Source: JACVRX01 sp963819885
GTDB taxonomy: Bacteria > Actinomycetota > Actinomycetes > Jiangellales > Jiangellaceae
Assembly: GCA_963819885.1 (NCBI GenBank)
Contig: CAWFXV010000010.1
Coordinates: 92,384 to 156,383, forward strand
DNA length: 64,000 nucleotides
Reading direction: 5' to 3'
The notes below the pieces were generated by a model. It saw nothing but the letters and a program-made list of their open reading frames with translations, searched no databases and had not been told where the DNA came from. Positions 41,295-48,931 of the stretch are shown piece by piece (the first letter of the stretch is position 1; every line of letters begins with the position of its first letter). A program made the position numbers and the translations under genes.

Positions 41295-42212
41295 TCAGCG
41301 CCAGCCCGCTTGGCGGAGCGCCCTTGTGACGACAGCACCGACATGTTCCTTCCGATGCCGCACTGTGTACGACGAGAACTGCAGGATTCTTCGACCGTCA
41401 GCGGTCAGTTCGTTGTGTCGATCCAGGTCGGCGTCCCACGCCGGAATCGCCAGATGCTGTGTGCCGTGCACTTCACAAGCAACCCGAAATCGCAGCCAGT
41501 CGGCGTCGAGGTAGTAGCGCCCACCCGGGCGACGAACGACCGCCTGCCGGTCCGGCTCGGGTAGGTGAAACCTGCGCAGGATCAGGTCGAAGTCGTGTTC
41601 CGGAATCGATGCGATGCCACCCTCGGCGTCGGCTATGGATTCGATGATCACCGCGTGGTGTCGACACGGCCCACGCCGGCTCAAGGCGTCCCGCAAATCT
41701 TCTGGCCGCACGAGGCGCTGCTGGACCCCGGCCAGGATTATCGCCCGGCTTGCGCCTTTCTGGATGCAGAACGTAGCGGCGTCGACCAGGCTACGTGCCG
41801 GCCGCGTGCGCCGAGGCTCACGAACTGGGTGCACGTCTGCCACTCCAAGCTGTGTCGAGAAATGAACTGCGAGCCCAGACCGCTTGGGACGCCGGGCACC
41901 CGCAGGTATGACGAGGTGATTGTCGGATGCGGCGGCGCCCTCGAAGCCATCCAGCGCTGCGGCGGTAAGGCCGCAGAGGGCAGATCCCGGTGGTCCTGCC
42001 AGCAGACACACCCACCGCTCTTGCTCGGCCGTCAACTCGGCGTTGTGCGCGACGTAGATGCCGCGGTGTGGCATTCGCCAACGTCCGTCGGCGACCTCGC
42101 GTCGGATGTCAGCATCGGTGAGCCACGATGCGACGTCCTGCGTACGTACGACACCGGCTTGCCGGCGGAGCACGTCCTCCAACGTGTCCGCGTAAACCGT
42201 CTGGGACCACAT
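41295..42212 (-). CDS. AbiEi/DUF559-type protein with Vsr-like endonuclease fold
   Basis: This protein of 305 residues has an N-terminal AbiEi-type winged-helix region (LEDVLRRQAGVVRTQDVASWLTDADIRREVADGRWRMPHRGIYVAHNAELTAEQERWVCLLAG). A linker follows, then a C-terminal DUF559-like PD-(D/E)XK domain (GRYYLDADWLRFRVACEVHGTQHLAIPAWDADLDRHNELTADGRRILQFSSYTVRHRKEHV). The likely catalytic residues are the aspartates of YLDADW and Glu of CEVHG. The ATG at 42212 is preferred; an ATG at 42248 is also in frame. Further upstream the frame only translates the flanking palindrome. No partner toxin gene is adjacent. Confidence 0.72.
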   Translation of the reverse strand: MWSQTVYADTLEDVLRRQAGVVRTQDVASWLTDADIRREVADGRWRMPHRGIYVAHNAELTAEQERWVCLLAGPPGSALCGLTAAALDGFEGAAASDNHLVIPAGARRPKRSGLAVHFSTQLGVADVHPVREPRRTRPARSLVDAATFCIQKGASRAIILAGVQQRLVRPEDLRDALSRRGPCRHHAVIIESIADAEGGIASIPEHDFDLILRRFHLPEPDRQAVVRRPGGRYYLDADWLRFRVACEVHGTQHLAIPAWDADLDRHNELTADGRRILQFSSYTVRHRKEHVGAVVTRALRQAGWR

Positions 42213-42281
42213 GAGCGAGATGGTGACGGCGGTTTTGCTCGATCGCATGTCACCACAGGCGATCTGTGGACAACCATCAGC

Positions 42282-42330
42282 GATCTTGAGGCAGCTATGA
42301 CGGTCCGACCGCCGCATCTGTCGCAAGATC
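42282..42330. repeat. 49-base palindromic repeat, copy 2
   Basis: Same length and outer arms (GATCTTG, CAAGATC) as the copy at 41230, with seven substitutions that weaken the inner stem. It lies 33-69 bases upstream of the DUF559-type gene start. Confidence 0.85.
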
Positions 42331-42454
42331 GCGCGTGGAGCTGACGGAAAGGAGCAATCGATTCCGGCTACTTTGCCGGATCTTCGGCGACCATACGACG
42401 ACCCGGCGGCTCGGGGAAGACCAGCGCCGGCGTCGCGATGCCATGACTGGGTAG

Positions 42455-42483
42455 TTGACGTATGGTTGCTTCACGGGTAACCA
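42455..42483 (+). promoter_or_regulatory. Promoter of the STAS-domain gene
   Basis: TTGACG, 17 bases, TAACCA. The transcript would start near 42490, giving a leader that contains two overlapping inverted repeats. A GGGTAA at 42475 also resembles a stress-sigma -10 but has no clear -35. Confidence 0.5.
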
Positions 42484-42484
42484 T

Positions 42485-42510
42485 GTCTGGGTCCCAGACG
42501 CCGGGCGTCT
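42485..42510 (+). promoter_or_regulatory. Two mutually exclusive hairpins before a ribosome site
   Basis: GTCTGGG-T-CCCAGAC (42485-42499) and AGACGCC-G-GGCGTCT (42496-42510) share AGAC, so only one can form at a time. The GGAGG of the STAS gene begins at 42512. Confidence 0.45.
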
Positions 42511-42525
42511 TGGAGGTCGGGACCG

Positions 42526-42915
42526 ATGACGGGGCAGGTCAAGCTCACGTACCAGAAACTAGGCGCGTGCCTGATCGTGCGGGTCGCCGGAGAAATCGAC
42601 CTCCGCGGAGCCCGTGTCCTGCGTGACAACCTGGTGGGCAAGGTGAGCGCTGGCGATGCTCGGCTGGTTGTCGATCTGACCCGCGTGGTCACCTTTGACA
42701 GCGCCGGATTGCCCGCCTTGCTCGCTGCTCAACACGAGGCCGAGGCATCCGGGGGCAGCCTGCGACTGGTCGGTGTCGGAGCGTCGATACGAAAGGTCCT
42801 GTGCGCGAGCGACAAGTCCGACGCGTTGGTGGTCGACCGGGAAATGTCCGACGCTCTCGAGGCGAGCATGCAAGCAGCCGGATCAGCCGGTGATCGGCGT
42901 CGTGACACGTGGTAG
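42526..42915 (+). CDS. STAS-domain anti-sigma factor antagonist
   Basis: This 129-residue protein has one STAS domain (LIVRVAGEIDLRGARVLRDNLVGKV, LVVDLTRVVTFDSAGLPALLAAQ). The serine of FDSAGL is the position phosphorylated by the partner kinase in SpoIIAA/RsbV proteins; when unphosphorylated it releases a sigma factor from its anti-sigma. No anti-sigma kinase is encoded next to it. GGAGG precedes the ATG by nine bases. Its last 33 bases overlap the convergent histidine kinase gene. Confidence 0.88.
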   Translation: MTGQVKLTYQKLGACLIVRVAGEIDLRGARVLRDNLVGKVSAGDARLVVDLTRVVTFDSAGLPALLAAQHEAEASGGSLRLVGVGASIRKVLCASDKSDALVVDREMSDALEASMQAAGSAGDRRRDTW

Positions 42916-44373
42916 CAGGACCCGAAAGGTAGCGCCCCCGCCTGGGGTTGGTGCGGCCTCGACACTGCCCTGGTGGGCGCTGACGAGGCCGGCGACGATC
43001 GAGAGCCCCAGGCCGTTTCCGCCACCGGTGGTACGAGTCCTGGAAGGGTCGGCACGGTAGAAACGCTCGAAGACTCGCGAGGCATCCTCACTGGACAACC
43101 CTGGACCGTCGTCACTGACCTCCAGGACCACCTGGCCTGCTGGGCCCGGGGTGAGGCCGACCACCACAACCGTGTTCGCCGGCGTGTGACGTACCGCATT
43201 GCTGACCAGATTCCCGACCACTTGGCGCAGCCTCAACTCGTCACCGACGACGACGGCCGAGGCCGCCTCGGTGTCGACCCGTAGCCGAACCTCGTGATCG
43301 GTCGCCACCGCGCGCGCATCCAGGACGGCATCGGTCACGAGCGGCACGAGGTCGACGGGTTTGCTCTCCAGCGGGCGCTGCTGATCGAGCCGGGCGAGGA
43401 GGAGCAGGTCCTCGACCAACAACCCCATGCGAATCGACTCGTCCTCGATCCGGCGCATGACCCGCGCCAAGGCGGCGTCATCACCGACTGCTCCCTGCCG
43501 GTACAGCTCGGAGAACCCCCGAATCGAGGTGAGCGGGGTTCGCAGCTCATGGCTCGCGTCGGCGACGAAACGTCGCATCTTCTCCGCGGTGGCACGGGCT
43601 GCGGTCTCCGACGCACGTCGGGCCTCGAAGGCGGCCTCGATCTGGCCGAGCATCGCGTTCAGCGCTGTGGACAGGCGGCCGACCTCGGTCCGGGGATCTC
43701 GCTGCGGCACTCGTCGGGCGAGGTCGCCGGCCGCGATCGCCTCCGCCGTCGCCTCGACCTCCTCCAGCGGTCGGAGACTGGACCGGACGATCCACCAGGC
43801 CGCGCCCGCCAAGAGGGCAAGGGCGAGAACGACAACGGCGCTGTCGATCACCAACAGGCGGGCAACGGTGGCGGACAGGTCGTCCAGCGGGAGGCCGACG
43901 ACGACGCTGCCGCCGCCGGTATGCGGTAGGGCGAGGACTCGCCAGGAGCCGTTGCCGTCGGTGGCATCGACGGTGATGGGCTCGCCGTCGAGCTGCTCCA
44001 CGGCGTCGACGTCCAACGTCGGAAGATCCGGCCCCGGCAGGCCGGAGGTGGCATCGATGCCGGCGCTCCACCGGAGGACGCCAGCATCGTCATAGCCGCG
44101 TGCGACATAGTCCGCCGGCGGGCGAAAGCCGCGCGGGCCGCCTGGTCCCGGCCGGTCATCCGGACGCGGTTCGACCGCGACCTGCTCGGCCGACTCTCGC
44201 AGCTGGGCGTCAACCCGATCGAGGAGATAGTCACGCAAGACGACGGCCGCGACGACGCTCGTGACGACCACGGCGACAGTTGCGAGCAGCAGAACCGCGG
44301 CCAACAACTGGGTGCGCAGTGGGGTGCGGTCACGAAGGGCACGCCACCATCGCCGGTCGGCAGGCGTGGTCAT
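42883..44373 (-). CDS. Sensor histidine kinase, PhoR-like
   Basis: This 496-residue membrane kinase has a first membrane segment at about 22-46 and an extracellular sensor of about 125 residues (with a proline-rich PDDRPGPGGPRG stretch). A second segment lies near 180-200, then HAMP (SSLRPLEEVEATAEAIAAGDLARRVP), the phospho-acceptor His in DASHELRTPLTSIRGFSELYRQG, and an ATPase domain (N box LVSNAVRHTP, DDGPGL, GNGLGLSIV). The ligand is unknown. It starts at an ATG overlapping the regulator stop (ATGA) and works with that regulator. Confidence 0.9.
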   Translation of the reverse strand: MTTPADRRWWRALRDRTPLRTQLLAAVLLLATVAVVVTSVVAAVVLRDYLLDRVDAQLRESAEQVAVEPRPDDRPGPGGPRGFRPPADYVARGYDDAGVLRWSAGIDATSGLPGPDLPTLDVDAVEQLDGEPITVDATDGNGSWRVLALPHTGGGSVVVGLPLDDLSATVARLLVIDSAVVVLALALLAGAAWWIVRSSLRPLEEVEATAEAIAAGDLARRVPQRDPRTEVGRLSTALNAMLGQIEAAFEARRASETAARATAEKMRRFVADASHELRTPLTSIRGFSELYRQGAVGDDAALARVMRRIEDESIRMGLLVEDLLLLARLDQQRPLESKPVDLVPLVTDAVLDARAVATDHEVRLRVDTEAASAVVVGDELRLRQVVGNLVSNAVRHTPANTVVVVGLTPGPAGQVVLEVSDDGPGLSSEDASRVFERFYRADPSRTRTTGGGNGLGLSIVAGLVSAHQGSVEAAPTPGGGATFRVLLPRVTTPITG

Positions 44374-45089
44374 GAGGGTGTTCGTTGGAGCCGTAGGACG
44401 TAACCGACCCCGCGCAACGTGTGCAGCAGCTTGGGCTCGGTGGTATCGATCTTCCGCCGCAGGTATGACACGTACGACTCCACGACGTTCGCTTCACCGC
44501 CGAAGTCGTAGGCCCACACGTGGTCGAGGATCTGCGCCTTGCTCACCGCACGGCCCGCGTTGACCAGGAAGTACCGCAGCAGCTTGAACTCGGTCGGCGA
44601 GAGCGACACGGCTTCGCCGGCCTTCCAGACCTCGTGACTGTCGTCGTCGAGCTCGATGTCGGCGAACGAGAGGCGGCCCGACCGCTGGCCGTTCCCGTTT
44701 CCCGCCCGGCGCAGGATCGCGTGAATCCGTGCGATCACCTCGGCGAGGCTGAACGGCTTCGTGACGTAGTCGTCGGCACCGAGCGTGAGGCCGGCGATCC
44801 GATCCTCGTGGGCGTCCTTGGCAGTGAGGAACAGCACCGGGATGTCGACGCCGTTCCCCCGCAGCTGGCGCAGGACGGAGAAGCCGTCGACCCCCGGCAT
44901 CAGCACATCGAGGACGACCAGGTCGGGTCGCACGTCCCGGATCCGCTCAACGGCCTCGCGCCCGCTGCGGGCCGAGCTCACGTCGAATCCGGCGTACCGC
45001 AGGCTGGCCGACAACAGCTCGACGATGTTCGGCTCGTCGTCGACGACCAGCAACCGGGGACTCGATGTCGGCACCATGCCGTCCAGCAT
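44370..45089 (-). CDS. OmpR-family response regulator, PhoP-like
   Basis: This 239-residue regulator has a receiver domain (LLVVDDEPNIVELLSASLRYAGF, phospho-acceptor Asp61 in LVVLDVLMPGVDGF, lysine in YVTKPFSL). A winged-helix output domain follows (LSFADIELDDDSHEVWKAGEAVSLSPTEFKLLRYFLVNAGRAVSKAQILDHVW and NVVESYVSYLRRKIDTTEPKLLHTLRGVGYVLR). Over this domain it closely resembles M. tuberculosis PhoP. Three TCACAGC repeats with PhoP-box spacing lie 22 bases upstream, indicating autoregulation. The start is 45089 or the ATG at 45077. Confidence 0.9.
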   Translation of the reverse strand: MLDGMVPTSSPRLLVVDDEPNIVELLSASLRYAGFDVSSARSGREAVERIRDVRPDLVVLDVLMPGVDGFSVLRQLRGNGVDIPVLFLTAKDAHEDRIAGLTLGADDYVTKPFSLAEVIARIHAILRRAGNGNGQRSGRLSFADIELDDDSHEVWKAGEAVSLSPTEFKLLRYFLVNAGRAVSKAQILDHVWAYDFGGEANVVESYVSYLRRKIDTTEPKLLHTLRGVGYVLRLQRTPS

Positions 45090-45110
45090 GGGTTCGCCAC
45101 CGATCGGCAA

Positions 45111-45139
45111 GCTGTGAGAATGCTGTGAAGTCGCTGTGA
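45111..45139 (-). promoter_or_regulatory. Triple PhoP-type box upstream of the response regulator
   Basis: On the minus strand TCACAGC occurs three times, each separated by exactly four bases (11-base period). This is the M. tuberculosis PhoP box TCACAGC-N4-TCACAGC with an added third unit. CATTCT within the array could be the -10. Confidence 0.75.
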
Positions 45140-45171
45140 ATACCTCAGCGCTGAACGTTGACTCCGGCCAC

Positions 45172-46188
45172 TCACCAGTCAGTGGGATGTGCCGGATCGG
45201 CGATGCTGAGAAAAAGCCCCTCCCCTGGGCCCGGGTACGGCGCCGTGACGGTCCTCCCGCTCCTGTGCTCTCGCAGATGCGTGGCCATCGACAGAACGGC
45301 ATCGCCTCCGTCGAGGACGAAGAAGGCCGGGCGCAGCCCCGAGGCACGGACAACTTCATCGACAACCAGATTGCGATAGGCCTCGCTGCCCCGCATGACC
45401 CCACCGGAGAAGCCGACTGACGGGTGCGCACCGAGGTCCAACCGGTCCAGGGCGATCTTGACGGCGGTCGCCAGCCATGCCGCATTCGATCGGACGATTC
45501 GCCGGGCCACACCGTCCGCCGTGGCGGCGAGGACGACTGGGGCGAATCCGGCCACCGTGGCTCGCGCCGATCGACTCTCTGCCAACCAACGACCAAGACA
45601 CGGAAGTGTCATCCCGAAATGCCCGGTCGCGAGATCCGACAGACTCGTCTCCGGGCCCGTTCCGTCGATGGCGCTGGCTGCCGCTCGAAGGGCTGCTCGG
45701 CCGAGGCTGTAGGCGCTCCCTTCGTCGGACACAATGTGTTCGTGGCCGCCGATCTTGGCCAGCCGACCGGAGCTATCGCGACCCAATACGCAGCTGCCCG
45801 TTCCACTGCTGACGACTATCCCGACTGCCGAGATCGGTGGTGAGTACAGCAGCGGAACCATGTCGTTGGCGAACAGGACCCGGCCGGCCGGCGCGTGAGA
45901 CTCGATCACCTTTGTCATGGCGTCGGGGTATGGCGACTCCTCGGCAACGGGCGCCGACGAGCATCCGATGCACCCAAATGCGACCTGGCCGGCGGCCAAC
46001 TCTGAACGCATCGACTCCAAGACGGTCGTGAGGCCGGCGACCGCGGCCGCGGTGCCGACGGTACCGATCGAGACGGAGCCGTAGTGTGCGATCGAGACGT
46101 GGCCCTCAGGATCCATCACGATCGCGGTCGTGCGCGACCCCCCAGCATCGATTCCCCACACGCTTGCAGCAGACCGGGTAGGCGACAT
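45172..46188 (-). CDS. BadF/BadG-type ATPase, putative sugar kinase
   Basis: This 338-residue ASKHA-fold protein resembles N-acetylglucosamine-kinase-like BadF/BadG ATPases. Phosphate-1 is VWGIDAGGSRTTAIVMD at the N-terminus, phosphate-2 is VGIVVSSGTGSCVLG, and an adenosine loop lies near VGFSGGVMRGSEAYRNLV. It follows the SorC-type regulator on the same strand by 23 bases and has an AAGGAG site, so it belongs to the polyol regulon. It may phosphorylate a sugar or keto-sugar produced by the dehydrogenases. The exact substrate is not evident, and no ROK-type zinc motif is seen. Confidence 0.8.
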   Translation of the reverse strand: MSPTRSAASVWGIDAGGSRTTAIVMDPEGHVSIAHYGSVSIGTVGTAAAVAGLTTVLESMRSELAAGQVAFGCIGCSSAPVAEESPYPDAMTKVIESHAPAGRVLFANDMVPLLYSPPISAVGIVVSSGTGSCVLGRDSSGRLAKIGGHEHIVSDEGSAYSLGRAALRAAASAIDGTGPETSLSDLATGHFGMTLPCLGRWLAESRSARATVAGFAPVVLAATADGVARRIVRSNAAWLATAVKIALDRLDLGAHPSVGFSGGVMRGSEAYRNLVVDEVVRASGLRPAFFVLDGGDAVLSMATHLREHRSGRTVTAPYPGPGEGLFLSIADPAHPTDW

Positions 46189-46211
46189 CGTGCTGCTCCT
46201 TGCCAGCGTGG

Positions 46212-47204
46212 TCAGGCGGTCTCGCTGTCTACGCTTCCCGTTGCCGAGTCGAGCAATGCATGAGCGGCTCCTCGTTCGGTGACGACGGCATTGGCGAACC
46301 CGCCAAGAAGGACGGCCCTGATCGCTGCTGCCTTGGCCAGCCCGCCGCCCACGACGATGACCTCGTCGATTCGCTTGAGCTGCTCTCCGCTGATGGCGAC
46401 GCACCGGTCACTGAACTCGGGAGCGATCTGTTTGCCCGATGAGTCGACCAGTGTTGCGCCGATCTCGGCAAAGGCTCCCGTGGCCCGAAGTTCGGTCCGT
46501 TCCTCCGCAGTCAGTGCGTCGTACAGCTGAGAACGCGGTGGGTCCCACGAGCCTACCGGCAAGATTGCCTTCGTGATCGAGTCGAATCGCGCGAACGCCT
46601 CTGCGACCTCAGGTTGGTTTCGCAGCGTCGCGGCAGTGAGAGCGTCGGGCAGGACCTGCGGACTGTAGATGGAGAAGGCCGGCCCGCCGGACACGGCGGC
46701 AATTCGGCTCACCAGCTCGACACTGTTCTCTGCCGGATTGACCCCGAGCAGAGCTCCGGTGACCTGGACGACCGTGCACGCCGGAAGGGACGCCAAGGAC
46801 TCAGCGAGCACCGTGAGCGTCCGCCCATAGCCCACTCCGAGGACGTCCTGTTCGGTGACGATCTCGGTCAGGAGATTTCCGGCGACACGCGCCAGTCGAG
46901 CCCGTAGCAGCGTCTCGGGAACCTCGGGGCTTTCGATGACGATCGCGTGCCGCAGTCCGTACGCTGACTGCAGCCGCCACGACATCTCCGGATCGATTCC
47001 GAACGGCACGTCGACGCTGAGGCGAATGACCCCAGCCGCTCGCGCTTCCTCCAGGAGACGAGCGACCTTGAATCGGCTGATGCCGTAGCTCTCGGCGATC
47101 TCGATCTTGGATTTGCCGTCCAGATAGAAGTCCCGGGCGATAGCGGCAAGGCGCAGCACGTCAGTCGTGCGAATCTTCGACTTCGGCTGCCTCACGATCT
47201 CCAT
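46212..47204 (-). CDS. SorC/DeoR-like sugar-responsive regulator
   Basis: This 330-residue regulator has an N-terminal helix-turn-helix (LRLAAIARDFYLDGKSKIEIAESYGISRFKVARLLEEARAAGVIRLSV) and the long SorC sugar-binding domain (LGVGYGRTLTVLAESL, VVQVTGALLGVNPAENSVELVSRIAAV, VDEVIVVGGG-like loop near the C-terminus). SorC proteins respond to phosphorylated sugars or polyols. It diverges from the polyol ABC operon. The motif (T)GCGCTCATNTG-GCA-like occurs on both sides of that promoter and again before mtlD, making these probable targets. ATG 47204 has an AGGGG site; upstream frame is antisense to the lipoprotein gene. Confidence 0.85.
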   Translation of the reverse strand: MEIVRQPKSKIRTTDVLRLAAIARDFYLDGKSKIEIAESYGISRFKVARLLEEARAAGVIRLSVDVPFGIDPEMSWRLQSAYGLRHAIVIESPEVPETLLRARLARVAGNLLTEIVTEQDVLGVGYGRTLTVLAESLASLPACTVVQVTGALLGVNPAENSVELVSRIAAVSGGPAFSIYSPQVLPDALTAATLRNQPEVAEAFARFDSITKAILPVGSWDPPRSQLYDALTAEERTELRATGAFAEIGATLVDSSGKQIAPEFSDRCVAISGEQLKRIDEVIVVGGGLAKAAAIRAVLLGGFANAVVTERGAAHALLDSATGSVDSETA

Positions 47205-47264
47205 ACGCCACCCCTGTCGGCGCTGAGCGATCACCGTGACCAGGCCCACCCTTGCGCACTCGTG

Positions 47265-47290
47265 TGAGCGAGCTGCGCTCATTGTTGCAC
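47265..47290. promoter_or_regulatory. SorC-type operator, upstream copy
   Basis: TGAGCG-AGCTG-CGCTCA forms an inverted repeat (47265-47281), and GCTGCGCTCAT plus TTGCA (47272-47290) matches the copy at 47349. It lies just upstream of the -35 of the polyol operon and between the divergent genes. Confidence 0.55.
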
Positions 47291-47298
47291 GGAAACCC

Positions 47299-47327
47299 TT
47301 GACACATGGTCGACGTGATCGTTGAAT
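47299..47327 (+). promoter_or_regulatory. Promoter of the polyol ABC operon
   Basis: A perfect TTGACA -35, 17 bases, and TTGAAT -10. The start of transcription would fall near 47334, between the two operator copies. Confidence 0.7.
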
Positions 47328-47348
47328 CAGAGTGATCTGATGAGAGGT

Positions 47349-47367
47349 GCTGCGCTCATATGTGCAG
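47349..47367. promoter_or_regulatory. SorC-type operator, downstream copy
   Basis: GCTGCGCTCATATGTGCAG, about 15 bases after the predicted transcription start. It shares 15 of 19 bases with 47272-47290 and 13 of 16 with the site at 54402. Confidence 0.55.
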
Positions 47368-47453
47368 AACTCGGGTTTGGACTCGACCCAGCGTCCTGAC
47401 CCGACCGTTCGAGAAGCGACCCGCCTGATCAGCCGACATGTCCGGAGGTTTCC

Positions 47454-48854
47454 ATGGCATCCACTTCGAGCCACAGCTGGCGACGGGGCCTTCCGGTCGC
47501 TGGGCTTGCTGCTCTCCTCGTCACCTCCGCGTGCGCTGGAGCAGGTGGCGGTGGCGGTGACGGCGGCGAGGCTGGCGAAGGGGGCGGCGAAGGCGAGGCA
47601 ACGACGATCACCGTCGCCACCGTGGCCAACCCGCAGATGCAGGACATGGAAGAACTGATCGGCAACTTCGAGGAGGAGAATCCGGACATCACGGTCAACT
47701 TCTCGATCTTGCCCGAGAACGAGCTGCGCGACAAAGTTACCCAGGACATCGCCACCCAGGCGGGCCAATACGACGTTGTGACGATCGGTACGTACGAGGT
47801 TCCGATCTGGGCTGGCAACGGGTGGATCACCAATCTCGACGACTACGCGAGTGAGGGCGACTACGATCCCGACGACCTCATTCCTCCGGTCCGACAGGCG
47901 TTGAGTTTCGAGGACAGCCTCTACGCCGTGCCGTTCTACGGCGAGTCGTCATTCTTGATGTACCGCAAGGACCTCTTCGACGCCGCTGGGCTGACCATGC
48001 CCGAGAAGCCGACCTGGCAGGAGGTCGCGGAGTTCGCTGCGACTCTCGACGACAAGGACAACAACTTGGCCGGAATCTGCCTGCGCGGGCTTCCCGGGTG
48101 GGGCGAGGTCCTCGCACCGCTCAACACGGTCATTTTGACCTTCGGCGGCTGGTGGTACGACGAGGAGTGGAATGCGCATCTCACCGACCCCGAGACCGTC
48201 GAGGCCGTCCAGTTCTACGTCGACCTGGTGAGCAACTACGGCGAGCCGGGCGCTCCGAGTGCCGGCTTCTCCGAGTGCCTGACTGCGACGGGCCAAGGCA
48301 ACGCGGCGATGTGGGTCGATGCGACGGTCGCCGCCGGTCTGCTGGAGGATCCCAACACCAGCACGGTGGCCGGAAAGATGGCCTACGTGCCTGCCCCCGT
48401 AGTCGAGACGGACAGCTCCGGATGGCTCTGGGCCTGGTCCCTCGCGATGCCGGAGACGTCGGAGAAGAAGGACGCTGCCTGGGCGTTCATGAACTGGGCC
48501 ACGTCCAAGGAGTACATGCAGCTCGTCGGCGAGGAACTCGGCTGGAGCCGCGTCCCGCCAGGCAGCCGGCTCTCAACCTACGAGATCCCGGAATACCAGG
48601 AGGCGGCCGCGGCCTACGCACAACAGACCCTCGACGCCCTCGAAGCTGTGAACCCCGAGCAGCCAGGCGTGCATCCGCAGCCATGGGTCGGCGTCCAGTA
48701 CATCTCGATTCCGGAGTTCCAGGACCTCGGAACCAAGGTTTCTCAGGAGATCTCGGCCGCCATCGCCGGCCAGCAGACCGTGCCAGAGGCTTTGGAGAAG
48801 GCGCAGCAGTACGCCGAGGAAACCGCCGTGGAGGGCGGCTACAAGGAAGGCTGA
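47454..48854 (+). CDS. Polyol/sugar ABC transporter substrate-binding lipoprotein
   Basis: This 466-residue extracellular receptor has a signal peptide with a lipobox ending TSAC (Cys at about 27) and a glycine/glutamate-rich linker. A type 1 extracellular binding fold follows (TTITVATVANPQMQDMEELIGNFEEENPDITVNF, YDVVTIGTYEVPIWAGNGWITNLDDY, LFDAAGLTMPEKPTWQEV). It most resembles mannitol/sorbitol-type (SmoE) receptors, and the neighbouring polyol dehydrogenases agree. A hairpin follows the stop and may keep this part of the message more abundant than the permease part. Confidence 0.88.
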   Translation: MASTSSHSWRRGLPVAGLAALLVTSACAGAGGGGGDGGEAGEGGGEGEATTITVATVANPQMQDMEELIGNFEEENPDITVNFSILPENELRDKVTQDIATQAGQYDVVTIGTYEVPIWAGNGWITNLDDYASEGDYDPDDLIPPVRQALSFEDSLYAVPFYGESSFLMYRKDLFDAAGLTMPEKPTWQEVAEFAATLDDKDNNLAGICLRGLPGWGEVLAPLNTVILTFGGWWYDEEWNAHLTDPETVEAVQFYVDLVSNYGEPGAPSAGFSECLTATGQGNAAMWVDATVAAGLLEDPNTSTVAGKMAYVPAPVVETDSSGWLWAWSLAMPETSEKKDAAWAFMNWATSKEYMQLVGEELGWSRVPPGSRLSTYEIPEYQEAAAAYAQQTLDALEAVNPEQPGVHPQPWVGVQYISIPEFQDLGTKVSQEISAAIAGQQTVPEALEKAQQYAEETAVEGGYKEG

Positions 48855-48860
48855 CCGTCT

Positions 48861-48894
48861 AGCGCCGGGCGCTCGTCCCGCGAGCCCCGGCGCT
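48861..48894 (+). terminator. Strong intercistronic hairpin in the ABC operon
   Basis: AGCGCCGGG and GCTCG pair with CGAGC and CCCGGCGCT (14 base pairs, one bulged C, loop TCCCG) six bases after the binding-protein stop. It lies within the operon, so it is more likely a partial terminator or RNA stabiliser than a full stop. Confidence 0.6.
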
Positions 48895-48931
48895 CCACCT
48901 CTGGTCCCGATAAGAGCCCGAGGAGGGTGCC

